The notes under the pieces were generated by a model, which made no database searches, was not told where the DNA came from, and saw only the letters and a list, made by a program, of their open reading frames with translations. Source: UBA5972 sp002430125 (GTDB lineage: Bacteria > Pseudomonadota > Alphaproteobacteria > Rhodobacterales > Rhodobacteraceae). Taken from it: a stretch of DNA of 64,000 nt. The stretch lies in the NCBI GenBank assembly GCA_937892915.1, contig CALBIC010000136.1, positions 16,512 to 80,511 of the forward strand, given 5' to 3'. The translations under genes were made by a program, and so were the position numbers. Shown here one piece after another: positions 16,887 to 25,633 of the stretch. How positions within the stretch are numbered: position 1 is the stretch's first letter; each line of letters begins with the position of its first letter.

Positions 16887-17618
16887 TTGAAAACGGTAGT
16901 CCTTCTTATCCTTGCTTTGTGGCCGACATCGTTGTCAGCCCAAAGTACCGAGCTTCGCCTGTTCATGGCAGAGGATATTTCTGCCACCGGGTTCACGCAA
17001 TATCTGCTGCCGCGTTTCTCCCTCAAGCATTCAATTCGTGTCATCAAGACACCTTTGGATAACCAGGCAGACGTGATTATAGGCGATAAAGGTCTCCCGG
17101 TTTTTAGCGGACTTGGGCAGGATTGGCATCTGTTGCGTAATAACACGACGCAGGCGGTCAAGTTTGAAGACTGGTTGCTGTCGGAAATTGGCAAACGCGC
17201 CATAGCGGCCTTTGTTGTTGATGGTGCCGCCGTGTTCAACCCAAATTTGGCGACCGAATTGCCGATACAGGCCGTGATCTTCAAGGGTGACGCCGCGCAG
17301 GGCGAACGCCTGTCGCTGCTGCATTGCGGCCGCTGTCATGTGATCAACGCAAGCAACCGCATGAAGGGCATGGGGGCGACGCCGTCGTTCGGTGTTTTGC
17401 GCACACTGGACGACTGGCAGAGCCGGTTCTCGACGTTTTATGTTCTGAACCCGCATCCAAGTTTCACGCAAATTGTCGATGTCACCACGGCGTTTGATCC
17501 GGCGCATCCGTCGCCGATTCACCCTTTGACGCTCACACAAGGCGGCCTGGATGCGATCCTTGCCTATGTTTCGACTATTGAACCTGCTGATCTGGGCGCA
17601 CCGCTGCAATCTCAATGA
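16887..17618 (+). CDS. Exported c-type cytochrome with a shortened TupA-like N-terminal region
   Basis: 243 residues from a TTG at 16887, which has AGGA 8-10 bases upstream and gives a clean signal peptide (KTVVLLILALWPTSLSAQS). The nearest ATG (16879) is out of frame, and the open frame before 16887 overlaps the neighbouring gene region. The C-terminal half has one heme c site, CGRCH, at residues 147-151, followed by a typical monoheme tail with Met at 160/162. The N-terminal half (residues 22-120) resembles the first and last parts of TupA with the middle missing: GFTQYLLPRF matches the GLAGILLPEI region, and FEDWLLSEIGKRAIAAFVVDGAAVF matches the LEAWLVSDRAKYLIENYRING region. It converges on the polyferredoxin gene with a 7-base overlap. 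A role in electron transfer from formate is inferred. Confidence 0.75.
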   Translation: MKTVVLLILALWPTSLSAQSTELRLFMAEDISATGFTQYLLPRFSLKHSIRVIKTPLDNQADVIIGDKGLPVFSGLGQDWHLLRNNTTQAVKFEDWLLSEIGKRAIAAFVVDGAAVFNPNLATELPIQAVIFKGDAAQGERLSLLHCGRCHVINASNRMKGMGATPSFGVLRTLDDWQSRFSTFYVLNPHPSFTQIVDVTTAFDPAHPSPIHPLTLTQGGLDAILAYVSTIEPADLGAPLQSQ

Positions 17619-19567
17619 TCCTTGCGTTTGCTAAAATAGTCGTCCGTGGTGCGAACCCGAGGCCGTTCACCGCCAGCCAGCGGATTGTTGGTGGAATGAA
17701 ATTGCGCGTTGATCCGGCAATTGTCGCACATCTGGATCATCCGCGCCGCCGCTGGACTTGCAAACATCGCATGCTTGCCCGCCAGCTTTTCGGTGATCTT
17801 TTCGATGGTGGATTTCACCCCGAACAATGATCCGCATTCAACGCAGGCAAAGGGCTCTTCTTCGTGCAGAACTTTTTGGCTGAACGCACCATCACTTAAA
17901 TCCAGTTGCGGCAGCAGGCTGATCGCCTTTTCCGGACAGATATTGACGCAGAGTCCACATTGCAGACAGGCGTCCTCCTGAAACCGGAGCTGTGGCAAAT
18001 CGGGATTGTCAGCAAGCGCGCCAGACGGGCATAACGAGACACAGGACAGGCATAAGGTGCAGGCGTCTTTGTCAACCAACACAGCACCGTAAGGCGCACC
18101 CGGCGGCAATTCTATCAACGTTTCGCCCGGACGCAGGGCCTTTGCGGCCAACCGCGCCACTTGCCGACGCGTACCCATTGGCAGGACAGGGTTGCCAATT
18201 GCATCGCCGGTTTTTGTCGCAAACAAATGATCCGACAGCGCGTCAGGATCGTCAAAATCAAGCATTTCAACAGCCGGGTTTCCAGAAATTGCTACCGCTA
18301 GGGCAACCTCTGTTACCAAGGCATCCCGTTCGGTTCGCGGTGCAAGCAGAATATCGACGCTAACAAAACCACTTGAAAGGGCCGCCAGTATTTCCGCATG
18401 TCCAAAGCCCGCCAAAGCTTCAACCTCAAGCGGGATAACGTCAGCCGGCAATCCCCGGCTGAACCGCGCTGCCAGTGAAATCAATTCACTGCCGTAATCC
18501 GCGTCATGCACCAGAAGCCGGGGTTTTTTCCCTCCGGCTTTTCGAAAAGTCGCGGCCAATGTCTGCACTCGCCGAAAGATCACATCAACGGTTGGCGCGT
18601 CAAAACTGATCGCCCCTGAGGGGCATACTGCAGCACAAGCACCGCATCCTGCACAGATCATCGGGTCGACGGTGACATGCTCGCCCGCAGGTGTGATCGC
18701 CCCTGTCGGACAAATGTTCAGACACTTGGAGCACGCGGGTTTTTCCGCACGCGAATGCGCGCAAAGTGACGGTTCCATCCGCACATAGAGCAGCTTTTCA
18801 AACGTCCCAACCATTTGCGAGGCCGACAAGATCGCCGCCGCCGTTTCGCGTTGGCTGCGCGGATCAGCGCGCAGATAGCCGTCACGTTTTTCAGGTGCCG
18901 CAAACAGCGGCGTGCCACCGGTCAGATCAAGAATAATATCGCATTCAGAAATTGCGCCATCCTGTGGGGCGGTCATCTTGGGTGCACCGCGCCCGCCGGG
19001 AATGATTTGCTGTAAGGCATCAATCTTGACCGAAAACCGGCCCAGCGTCCCGGTTGCATGCTTCAACGTGCCGCGCACCGTATCAAAATTTGCAGAGCGT
19101 TCGACATCCTGATCCGGCCCAAGTAAAACCGTCACAACCAACGCGCCGGCAAGATCATTGGCGGCCTGAATTGCGACTTCGGTCGATCCAATGATCAGGC
19201 AGGTCCCTTCTGACACCACATCGACACTTTTTGGCAATGGATTGTCCAGCATCGCTTCGGCGACCAGTGCTGCCATCTTTGGGCCGCTCTTTGCGCCTTG
19301 GTCTGACCAACCTGACCGGTCTCGCAGGTCAACAAAATCCGGAACCGGCAAATCCAATTCCTCGGCAAGCTGGGTGAAGCGCTGCGATTCCTGCTGGCAG
19401 GCAATCATGACGTCGCCATCCGACATTGCCTTGGCTGCCAGATTGATCTGATCCATGCACAGACTGCTATGAATCCGCGAACACACAACGCCGGTCGCGC
19501 TGGTTATTGCATCCGGATCAACCCTTTGCGAACCCAGACAATCGCAGATCAACAGTTTTTTGCTCAT
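17612..19567 (-). CDS. Polyferredoxin-like 4Fe-4S protein of the formate dehydrogenase locus
   Basis: A 651-residue cytosolic iron-sulfur protein. Four ferredoxin-type cysteine sets are visible: C269/279/282/286, C305/308/311/315, C503/506/509/513 and C534/537/540/544, each followed by a Pro as in bacterial ferredoxins. Further cysteine pairs occur at the N-terminus (CDCLGS) and C-terminus (CVECGS, CDNC). Between the pairs of clusters lies a region of about 190 residues without cysteine clusters, which includes LLVHDADYGSELISLAARFS and resembles the sulfur/electron-carrier HdrA-MvhD type proteins. It is the only gene on this strand after a divergent promoter region facing the DUF3305 gene. 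A link between formate oxidation and cytosolic carriers is plausible but not shown. Confidence 0.85.
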   Translation of the reverse strand: MSKKLLICDCLGSQRVDPDAITSATGVVCSRIHSSLCMDQINLAAKAMSDGDVMIACQQESQRFTQLAEELDLPVPDFVDLRDRSGWSDQGAKSGPKMAALVAEAMLDNPLPKSVDVVSEGTCLIIGSTEVAIQAANDLAGALVVTVLLGPDQDVERSANFDTVRGTLKHATGTLGRFSVKIDALQQIIPGGRGAPKMTAPQDGAISECDIILDLTGGTPLFAAPEKRDGYLRADPRSQRETAAAILSASQMVGTFEKLLYVRMEPSLCAHSRAEKPACSKCLNICPTGAITPAGEHVTVDPMICAGCGACAAVCPSGAISFDAPTVDVIFRRVQTLAATFRKAGGKKPRLLVHDADYGSELISLAARFSRGLPADVIPLEVEALAGFGHAEILAALSSGFVSVDILLAPRTERDALVTEVALAVAISGNPAVEMLDFDDPDALSDHLFATKTGDAIGNPVLPMGTRRQVARLAAKALRPGETLIELPPGAPYGAVLVDKDACTLCLSCVSLCPSGALADNPDLPQLRFQEDACLQCGLCVNICPEKAISLLPQLDLSDGAFSQKVLHEEEPFACVECGSLFGVKSTIEKITEKLAGKHAMFASPAAARMIQMCDNCRINAQFHSTNNPLAGGERPRVRTTDDYFSKRKDH

Positions 19568-19859
19568 ACGACCCCCGAAAGCGGCACCGGATTACATTAT
19601 CCGCGCTTTTCCTTGGGGTTCAGTTATGCGTGAATATCCGTCGCCGTAAACCGAAATTCGAGAAATAGACACTGTTCGTTTAGCCAAAATCAGGCAGAAT
19701 CGCGAAATGGGCCCCAGATAATTTGCTTTTTGCCGGTTTTTTGGAACAATCCTTTACCAATTTACCTCTTAAAAACTTGCCACTAACAAAGCTTTACAAA
19801 CTTTAAGGCAGTTAAATTCCAGCTTCTCGAAAAAACTGCTATGGTTTTCTTACCAATTG
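19568..19859. promoter_or_regulatory. AT-rich divergent promoter region of the formate dehydrogenase genes
   Basis: 292 bases separate the oppositely directed polyferredoxin and DUF3305 genes. The half nearer DUF3305 (about 19730-19830) is clearly richer in A and T than its surroundings, with runs such as GGTTTTTTGG and CTCTTAAAAAC. No open frame is present. Because it faces both ways it should hold both promoters. I could not identify a convincing -35/-10 pair or an operator palindrome. Confidence 0.55.
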
Positions 19860-20474
19860 ATGCACTTTCATAGGCACAGACTTGCAATACCGGGAGAGGC
19901 CTTGATTCTTAGTTTCCCTAACGCACAGTCCATTGAAGTGGGCGTTGTAATCAGAAAGTCTCCGGGCGTCACCCGGTGGGCGAAATGGGCGTGGCAGGCG
20001 GTCGCTGTACTACCAGGGGCTGCACAAGCGTCCTGGAAGGTTCTGCGCAGTGAAAACGAAGTCACGGATTACCACGCCGCCACATTGAAAGTCGATCTGT
20101 TCGTTTCAGACACCGAAGCCTATGCGCACGAAATGCAAACCCGGACTCCCTCGCTGTATGTGATACTGCGCGAGACTACTGAACCTTCCGAGGCGCCTTT
20201 TGACGTCGTTGTCATCACGGCGTCGCCCTACGAGGCACAGGATTACGCGGATTCCGGCGAAGAAATCGTTGAAAAAGTAGCGATGCCCCCAAGCGTCCTT
20301 GAATGGATTCGTGAGTTTGTTGCGTTGCACCATGAAGAAGAACCCTTCGTGAAACGTCGCCGCAACAACAATCGCGTCGACCAGATTGAAAATGGCATAG
20401 GCGATCCACGGGTCGTGCAGCCCAGTGACGTGTACCGTGCTCCGGTCCGCCAAACAAAAAGGGTTTTAAGTTGA
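19860..20474 (+). CDS. DUF3305 protein, formate dehydrogenase accessory
   Basis: 204 residues from the ATG at 19860. A TTG at 19902, with GGGAGAGG just upstream, would give a 190-residue form and may be the true start, since the conserved part begins soon after (IEVGVVIRKSPGVTRWAKWAWQAVAVLPGA). This block is the DUF3305 signature. Further conserved text includes YHAATLKVDLFVSDTEAY and LYVILRE, and the C-terminus is basic (FVKRRRNNN). Proteins of this family are encoded next to DUF3306 and formate dehydrogenase genes in many proteobacteria, with no assigned biochemistry. It overlaps the next gene by 4 bases. Confidence 0.85.
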   Translation: MHFHRHRLAIPGEALILSFPNAQSIEVGVVIRKSPGVTRWAKWAWQAVAVLPGAAQASWKVLRSENEVTDYHAATLKVDLFVSDTEAYAHEMQTRTPSLYVILRETTEPSEAPFDVVVITASPYEAQDYADSGEEIVEKVAMPPSVLEWIREFVALHHEEEPFVKRRRNNNRVDQIENGIGDPRVVQPSDVYRAPVRQTKRVLS

Positions 20475-21079
20475 ACGCTCCTGGTTCTTTTTGGGCGCAA
20501 CGCAAGGCCGGCGTTCTTGCTGAAACCCAAGCCGATGATTTGGCTGAAACCGTCAAAACGGAAGAAGAAGAGCGTGCGACGATAGACGCAAAATCCGATG
20601 CCGAGATTTTGGAAATGCTCAAATTGCCCGACCCAGACACGTTAGGTGCAGGCGATGATTTTTCGGTTTTCATGGCCAAAGCTGTACCGCACCGCCTGCG
20701 AAATCGCGCTTTGCGAAAATTATGGCCCAGTAATCCGGTGCTGGCCTGTCTGGATGGACTGAATGATTACGACGACGATTATCTGACTGGCACAGTTGGC
20801 GCCGGGGCAATCAAAACCGCGTATCAGGTTGGCAAAGGCATGCTGGCCCATCTAGAGGCGGTTGAACGTCAAAAGGCGGCCGCCGAGGATGAAAACGCGC
20901 AACCAACAGAAGCCGATCCAGTGATCTCGATGGCGCAAGACACAGAAGTCTCTGAACAAATGGCCGAAAACCCGGCTGTAGAATTTGAGGGTTTCAATGA
21001 CGGTGACGTCACGGAAACATTCAGGCCAAACGCCTCGCCGCGGCGAATGCAGTTTCATTTTGCAGGGGAAACCGCATGA
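20471..21079 (+). CDS. DUF3306 protein, formate dehydrogenase accessory
   Basis: 202 residues, acidic and low-complexity outside the core. The core shows SFWAQRKAGVLAE at the N-terminus and the family block DDFSVFMAKAVPHRLRNRALRKLWPSNPVLACLDGLNDYDDDY. The C-terminal third is Glu/Ala-rich and ends with a variable region. DUF3306 proteins consistently follow DUF3305 in these loci. Its ATG-type start overlaps the DUF3305 stop, and its own stop overlaps the TorD-like gene start, so all three are probably co-translated. The starting codon is TTG (TTGAACGCT) in the overlap. Function unknown. Confidence 0.85.
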   Translation: MNAPGSFWAQRKAGVLAETQADDLAETVKTEEEERATIDAKSDAEILEMLKLPDPDTLGAGDDFSVFMAKAVPHRLRNRALRKLWPSNPVLACLDGLNDYDDDYLTGTVGAGAIKTAYQVGKGMLAHLEAVERQKAAAEDENAQPTEADPVISMAQDTEVSEQMAENPAVEFEGFNDGDVTETFRPNASPRRMQFHFAGETA

Positions 21080-21684
21080 AAGCCGCCGCAATATCACCTG
21101 ACATTCTGCAGGAAGACCGCCTGCGCGCGGACCTTTACAACTATTTGGGCCTGATGTTGTCGGCGCCACCCGATCAAGTTTTGCTGGATCAGACGATGGG
21201 TTTGTCTGGCGATCAAAGCGAACTGGGTTTGGCCATCGGTGGACTTTCACGCGTTGCAAAGGTCAACAAGCCACGTACAGTTCAATCAGAATTTAATGCG
21301 CTTTTTGTCGGCCTTGGGCGCGGTGAATTGCTGCCCTATGCCAGCTATTATCTGACCGGTTTTCTGAACGAAAAACCGCTGGCGCATTTGCGTAAGGATA
21401 TGGCTGCACTTGGGATTACCCGCGCCAAGAATGTTTATGAACCTGAAGACAACATTGCTTCGCTTTTGGAAATGATGGGCGGGATGATTGTTGGACGTTT
21501 TGGCACGCCAACGACGCTCGATCAGCAAAGGGTGTTTTTCAACAAACATATCGGTCTTTGGGCGCCGCATTTCTTCGCCGACTTGCAAAGCGCCCAAAAT
21601 TCAGTCCTTTATGCATCGGTCGGTGCGGTTGGGGCTGCGTTCATGAAAATCGAACAAGAATCGTTTCGCATGATGGCAATCTAG
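21076..21684 (+). CDS. TorD/DmsD-family chaperone for formate dehydrogenase
   Basis: A 202-residue, all-helical cytosolic chaperone. Family features are the N-terminal RADLYNYLGLMLSAPPDQVLL, the EFNALFVGLGRGELLPYASYYLTGFL block (corresponding to the EYxRLFxGPG.lpaPPYeSvY core), and the ADLQSAQNSVLYASVGAVGAAFM helix near the end. TorD-like proteins bind the Tat leader of a molybdo- or tungsto-enzyme and hold it until the cofactor is inserted. Its position just before the Tat-dependent catalytic subunit makes FdhA the likely client. About 60 bases separate it from the small Tat-peptide gene. Confidence 0.88.
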   Translation: MKAAAISPDILQEDRLRADLYNYLGLMLSAPPDQVLLDQTMGLSGDQSELGLAIGGLSRVAKVNKPRTVQSEFNALFVGLGRGELLPYASYYLTGFLNEKPLAHLRKDMAALGITRAKNVYEPEDNIASLLEMMGGMIVGRFGTPTTLDQQRVFFNKHIGLWAPHFFADLQSAQNSVLYASVGAVGAAFMKIEQESFRMMAI

Positions 21685-21743
21685 CGGGATGCCTTACCAC
21701 CACCGGTGGGGATGCCCACCGAACCACGAAAAGGAATAATTGG

Positions 21744-21938
21744 ATGAGTGAGAATAGTAAAAGTACAGCCAGCCGGCGGGATTTCCTGAAACTGGCAGCA
21801 ACCTCGGCCCCGGCGGCCGTCGTCGTCTTGGCAACTGGTGGAACCGCACAAGCCGAAGCGGCACCGGTCGATCTGACGTCAAATACGATGCAGGACACGG
21901 CGCACACGCGCGCCTACCTTGAAAGCACGCGTTTCTGA
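21744..21938 (+). CDS. Small twin-arginine signal protein of the formate dehydrogenase region
   Basis: 64 residues beginning MSENSKSTASRRDFLKLAAT, a textbook Tat motif (SRRDFLK), followed by a hydrophobic stretch and an Ala-rich cleavage region, leaving only about 25 residues of mature protein (AAPVDLTSNTMQDTAHTRAY). Such formate-dehydrogenase-region Tat targets regularly precede the catalytic subunit gene. The role may be structural within the exported complex. The start at 21744 has AAGGAAT upstream. The small size and the exact Tat motif make it a real gene rather than a chance frame. Confidence 0.85.
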   Translation: MSENSKSTASRRDFLKLAATSAPAAVVVLATGGTAQAEAAPVDLTSNTMQDTAHTRAYLESTRF

Positions 21939-22048
21939 ATTGAATTTCCAGTGACCGGAAGTACGGCAATTCTTTGCCAAACTGGTCCGGAAAAAATAAC
22001 CACACGGCAACTACATAGTTTGCGCATGGACAGTTAGGGAGAAATAAA

Positions 22049-24946
22049 ATGCTGAGGAAAAAGACTAACAGTGTAACAAGGCGATCGACGGGGTCGGACG
22101 TTTTTTCCAAAGTCGCTTCGGTCTCGGTTGACCGACGTTCGTTTCTGCGTGGCTCTGGGCTGGCGATTGGCGGACTAACCGCGATTGCTGCGACAGGTGG
22201 ATTTGTGACTCAGGCTTCCGCGCAATCGGCGGCGAATATGGCGGTTCAGACCATTAAATCAATCTGCACCCATTGCTCGGTCGGCTGTACGGTTATTGCC
22301 GAAGTCGACAACGGTGTTTGGACAGGTCAGGAACCCGGATGGGACAGCCCGTTCAATCTTGGCGCACATTGCGCCAAAGGTGCTGCGGTTCGTGAACATG
22401 CGCATGGCGAACGCCGCCTGAAATACCCCATGAAAAAGCAAAACGGCGAATGGGTTCGCATCAGCTGGGAAACCGCGATCGACGAAATCGGCGACAGCAT
22501 GATGAAAATCCGCGACGAAAGCGGACCAGACTCGGTTTACTGGCTGGGATCGGCCAAGCACAGCAACGAACAGGCCTATCTGTTTCGCAAAATGGCGGGA
22601 TATTGGGGCACAAACAACGTTGATCACCAAGCACGGATTTGCCATTCGACAACGGTTGCTGGTGTCGCAAACACATGGGGCTACGGCGCCATGACCAACA
22701 GCTATAACGACATTCACAATTCCAAAGCGATTTTTCTGATCGGCGGCAACCCAGCCGAAGCACATCCGGTGTCTTTGCTGCATATCCTGAAGGCCAAAGA
22801 ACAGAATAACGCGCCGCTGATCGTCTGCGATCCACGGTTCACCCGTACCGCAGCACATGCTGATGAATATGTGCGTTTCCGGCCAGGGTCTGACGTGGCC
22901 CTGATTTGGGGTATCTTGTGGCATATCTTTGAAAATGGCTGGGAAGACAAAGAGTTTATTCGCACCCGTGTGTGGGGAATGGACCAGATTCAAGAAGAAG
23001 TGAAAAAGTGGAACCCGGAAGAAGTTGAACGTGTAACCGGCGCTCCCGGTACGCAGCTTCGGCGCGTTGCAAAGACCTTGGCGAATAACCGACCCGGTAC
23101 CGTTATCTGGTGCATGGGCGGCACACAGCACACCAACGGCAACAACAACACCCGCGCATATTGTATTTTGCAACTTGCGCTTGGCAACATGGGCACATCT
23201 GGCGGCGGCACCAACATCTTTCGCGGCCACGACAACGTGCAGGGCGCGACCGATCTTGGCGTGCTTGCCGATACTCTGCCCGGCTATTACGGCCTGGCAC
23301 CTGGATCATGGGCGCATTGGGCCCGTGTTTGGGAAGAGGATCTTGATTGGCTAAAGGGTCGTTTTGCAACGATGGCTGGCGCCGGAAAAGATGGTACTGA
23401 CCGGCTGATGATGAACTTTACCGGTATTCCCGTAAGCCGTTGGATTGACGGCGTTCTGGAGGATCGAGACAACATCGACCAGCCCGATAACACCCGGGCT
23501 ATGGTCCTGTGGGGCCACGCGCCAAACTCGCAGACCCGGCAGAAAGAAATGAAGACTGCGATGGAAAAACTGGACCTGCTGGTCGTGGTTGATCCCTATC
23601 CGACTGTGTCAGCAGTTCTGCATGATCGAACCGATGGCGTCTATCTGCTGCCGGCCTGCACCCAGTTTGAAACGCGCGGATCGGTGACTGCATCCAACCG
23701 GTCGCTTCAGTGGCGTGACCGCGTGGTAGAGCCTCTGTTCGAAAGTCTGCCAGACCACACAATCATGGCAAAGTTTGCCAAAAAATTTGGCTTTGCGGAC
23801 AGGCTGTTCCGTAACATTGCGATGGATGGCGATGAACCCAATGTCGAAGACATCACCCGCGAATTTAACCGCGGTATGTGGACGATCGGCTATACGGGCC
23901 AATCGCCGGAACGCATGAAGCTGCACATGGCAAACCAGTATACGTTTGACCGCACAACGCTGCGTGCGATTGGCGGGCCTGCTGATGGCGACACTTATGG
24001 CATGCCTTGGCCTTGCTGGGGCACACCCGAGATGAAGCATCCCGGTACGGCAAATCTATATGATTTGTCGCTGCCTGTCGCCGAAGGTGGTCTGACATTC
24101 CGCGCCCGGTATGGGGTGGAACGCAATGGCGATAATCTGCTGGCCGAAGGGGTTTATTCAGTGGGCTCGGAAATTCAGGATGGTTATCCGGAATTCACGA
24201 TGCAAATGCTGATGGATCTTGGCTGGGACGGCGATCTGACTGCGGACGAGCTGGCGGCAATAAATGCGGTTGCTGGCGCCAAGACCAATTGGAAGACCGA
24301 CCTATCCGGCGGAATTCAGCGCGTTGCGATCAAACACGGTTGCGCGCCCTTTGGGAACGCCAAAGCACGTGCCGTGGTCTGGACCTTCCCTGACCCTGTG
24401 CCTCTGCACCGTGAGCCGCTTTATTCCAACCGGCGGGATCTGGTGGCCGATTACCCAACCTATGAGGACAAAAAGTTCTGGCGACTGCCGACAATGTTCA
24501 AGTCAATTCAGGACAAGGATTTCTCGCAGGAATATCCGATCATCCTCACGTCAGGGCGACTGGTGGAATACGAAGGCGGCGGCGACGAGTCACGTTCAAA
24601 CCCTTGGTTAGCCGAGCTTCAGCAAGACATGTTTGTGGAAATCAACACGCGGGACGCAAACAATCTGGGGGTGCGCGATGGTGCGCAGGTCTGGGTTGAG
24701 GGCCCGGAAGGTGGCCGCGTCAAAGTCATGGCAATGGTCACCGAAAGGGTCGCAAGTGGCGTCGCATTCATGCCGTTCCATTTTGGCGGCCACCTGGAGG
24801 GTGTGGATTTACGCCACAAATACCCGAAAGGCGCTGATCCAATCGTTCTTGGAGAAAGCAGCAACACCGCACAAACGTATGGCTATGATAGTGTAACCCA
24901 AATGCAAGAGACCAAGGCCACTCTTTGCAAAATCTCAGCAGCTTAA
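22049..24946 (+). CDS. fdhA: Formate dehydrogenase catalytic (alpha) subunit, cysteine type
   Basis: A 965-residue molybdopterin oxidoreductase that oxidises formate to CO2. A Tat motif (DRRSFLRG, Arg29-Arg30) and hydrophobic segment precede the mature part. The N-terminal [4Fe-4S] ligands are C73, C76, C80 and C108. The catalytic loop reads DHQARICHSTTVAG with Cys198-His199, so the metal ligand is cysteine encoded by TGC, not selenocysteine. Further family landmarks are GGNPAEAHPVSLLH, CDPRFTRTAAHAD, MGGTQHTNGNNNTRA, MGTSGGGTNIFRGHDNVQG and the C-terminal molybdopterin-dinucleotide domain (TSGRLVEYEGGG, FMPFHFGGHLEG). The neighbouring tungstate importer suggests tungsten at the active site; that is inference. 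The beta subunit gene follows after 13 bases. Confidence 0.95.
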   Translation: MLRKKTNSVTRRSTGSDVFSKVASVSVDRRSFLRGSGLAIGGLTAIAATGGFVTQASAQSAANMAVQTIKSICTHCSVGCTVIAEVDNGVWTGQEPGWDSPFNLGAHCAKGAAVREHAHGERRLKYPMKKQNGEWVRISWETAIDEIGDSMMKIRDESGPDSVYWLGSAKHSNEQAYLFRKMAGYWGTNNVDHQARICHSTTVAGVANTWGYGAMTNSYNDIHNSKAIFLIGGNPAEAHPVSLLHILKAKEQNNAPLIVCDPRFTRTAAHADEYVRFRPGSDVALIWGILWHIFENGWEDKEFIRTRVWGMDQIQEEVKKWNPEEVERVTGAPGTQLRRVAKTLANNRPGTVIWCMGGTQHTNGNNNTRAYCILQLALGNMGTSGGGTNIFRGHDNVQGATDLGVLADTLPGYYGLAPGSWAHWARVWEEDLDWLKGRFATMAGAGKDGTDRLMMNFTGIPVSRWIDGVLEDRDNIDQPDNTRAMVLWGHAPNSQTRQKEMKTAMEKLDLLVVVDPYPTVSAVLHDRTDGVYLLPACTQFETRGSVTASNRSLQWRDRVVEPLFESLPDHTIMAKFAKKFGFADRLFRNIAMDGDEPNVEDITREFNRGMWTIGYTGQSPERMKLHMANQYTFDRTTLRAIGGPADGDTYGMPWPCWGTPEMKHPGTANLYDLSLPVAEGGLTFRARYGVERNGDNLLAEGVYSVGSEIQDGYPEFTMQMLMDLGWDGDLTADELAAINAVAGAKTNWKTDLSGGIQRVAIKHGCAPFGNAKARAVVWTFPDPVPLHREPLYSNRRDLVADYPTYEDKKFWRLPTMFKSIQDKDFSQEYPIILTSGRLVEYEGGGDESRSNPWLAELQQDMFVEINTRDANNLGVRDGAQVWVEGPEGGRVKVMAMVTERVASGVAFMPFHFGGHLEGVDLRHKYPKGADPIVLGESSNTAQTYGYDSVTQMQETKATLCKISAA

Positions 24947-24959
24947 GGAGGAATGAAAG

Positions 24960-25553
24960 ATGGCAAGAGCTAAGTTTCTCGTCGACGCTGAACGCTGCAT
25001 CGAATGCAACGCCTGTGTCACCGCATGTAAAAACGAACACGAAGTTCCGTGGGGAATTAACCGGCGGAAAGTCGTAACCATCAACGATGGTAAGCCGGGG
25101 GAACGGTCAATCTCGGTGGCATGTATGCACTGTTCAGATGCGCCTTGTATGGCGGTTTGCCCGGTGGACTGTTTTTATCAGACAGACGATGGCGTCGTCC
25201 TGCACTCCAAGGATTTGTGCATTGGCTGTGGCTATTGTTTCTACGCTTGCCCGTTTGGTGCGCCACAATATCCTCAGGCAGGCAACTTCGGCAGCCGTGG
25301 CAAAATGGACAAATGTACCTTCTGCGCCGGTGGCCCGGAAGAGAACCATTCGGCTGCGGAATATTCCAAATACGGCCGCAACCGGATTGCAGAAGGCAAA
25401 CTGCCAATCTGCGCGGAAATGTGTTCAACCAAGGCCCTGCTTGCCGGAGACGGCGATATCGTTTCGGGGATCTACCGCGAACGTGTAGTTGCACGCGGCT
25501 TTGGTTCCGGTGCTTGGGGTTGGGGTACAGCCTATGGACAAAAAGGTGAGTAA
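24960..25553 (+). CDS. fdhB: Formate dehydrogenase iron-sulfur (beta) subunit
   Basis: A 197-residue electron-transfer subunit with a strong ribosome site (TTAAGGAGG, 7 bases upstream). It carries the cysteine sets of the DMSO-reductase-family beta subunits: CIECNACVTACKNEH at the start, CMHCSDAPCMAVCP, CIGCGYCFYACPFGAP, and CTFC...CAEMC, enough for four [4Fe-4S] clusters. It passes electrons from the molybdo/tungsto-pterin subunit to the membrane cytochrome b. There is no separate signal, so export would be by piggy-back with FdhA through the Tat pathway. Its stop codon lies in the loop of a terminator-like hairpin. Confidence 0.95.
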   Translation: MARAKFLVDAERCIECNACVTACKNEHEVPWGINRRKVVTINDGKPGERSISVACMHCSDAPCMAVCPVDCFYQTDDGVVLHSKDLCIGCGYCFYACPFGAPQYPQAGNFGSRGKMDKCTFCAGGPEENHSAAEYSKYGRNRIAEGKLPICAEMCSTKALLAGDGDIVSGIYRERVVARGFGSGAWGWGTAYGQKGE

Positions 25554-25565
25554 GTTCACCTTTTT
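25541..25565 (+). terminator. Terminator-like hairpin overlapping the fdhB stop codon
   Basis: A 9-bp stem (AAAAGGTGA with TCACCTTTT) and a 6-base loop containing the TAA stop of fdhB, running straight into a T-run. It has the form of an intrinsic terminator. Because its 5' arm is still coding, ribosomes finishing fdhB would keep it open, so it should work only when translation of fdhB is interrupted. Confidence 0.65.
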
Positions 25566-25579
25566 AGTCTAGTAAAAAC

Positions 25580-25610
25580 AAGGGACGGCCTATGATGGGC
25601 CGTTCCTTTT
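25580..25610 (+). terminator. Second terminator-like hairpin between fdhB and fdhC
   Basis: An 11-bp stem (AAGGGACGGCC with GGCCGTTCCTT, one G-U pair), a 7-base loop and a following TTTT. It comes 15 bases after the first hairpin and ends 24 bases before the fdhC start. A good intrinsic terminator by shape. It implies that fdhC is read at a lower level or from its own start site. Confidence 0.75.
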
Positions 25611-25633
25611 AGGTTTAATGCAAGGATTAAGCG

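Noticed and set aside
22637..22648. Possible selenocysteine codon in the formate dehydrogenase active site
   Set aside because: The codon at the metal-ligand position is TGC (Cys198), and no in-frame TGA exists.
22259..23230. Long open frame on the reverse strand of fdhA (about 323 codons)
   Set aside because: It lies antisense to a clear catalytic-subunit gene, has no ribosome site and no recognisable domain; a shadow of codon bias.
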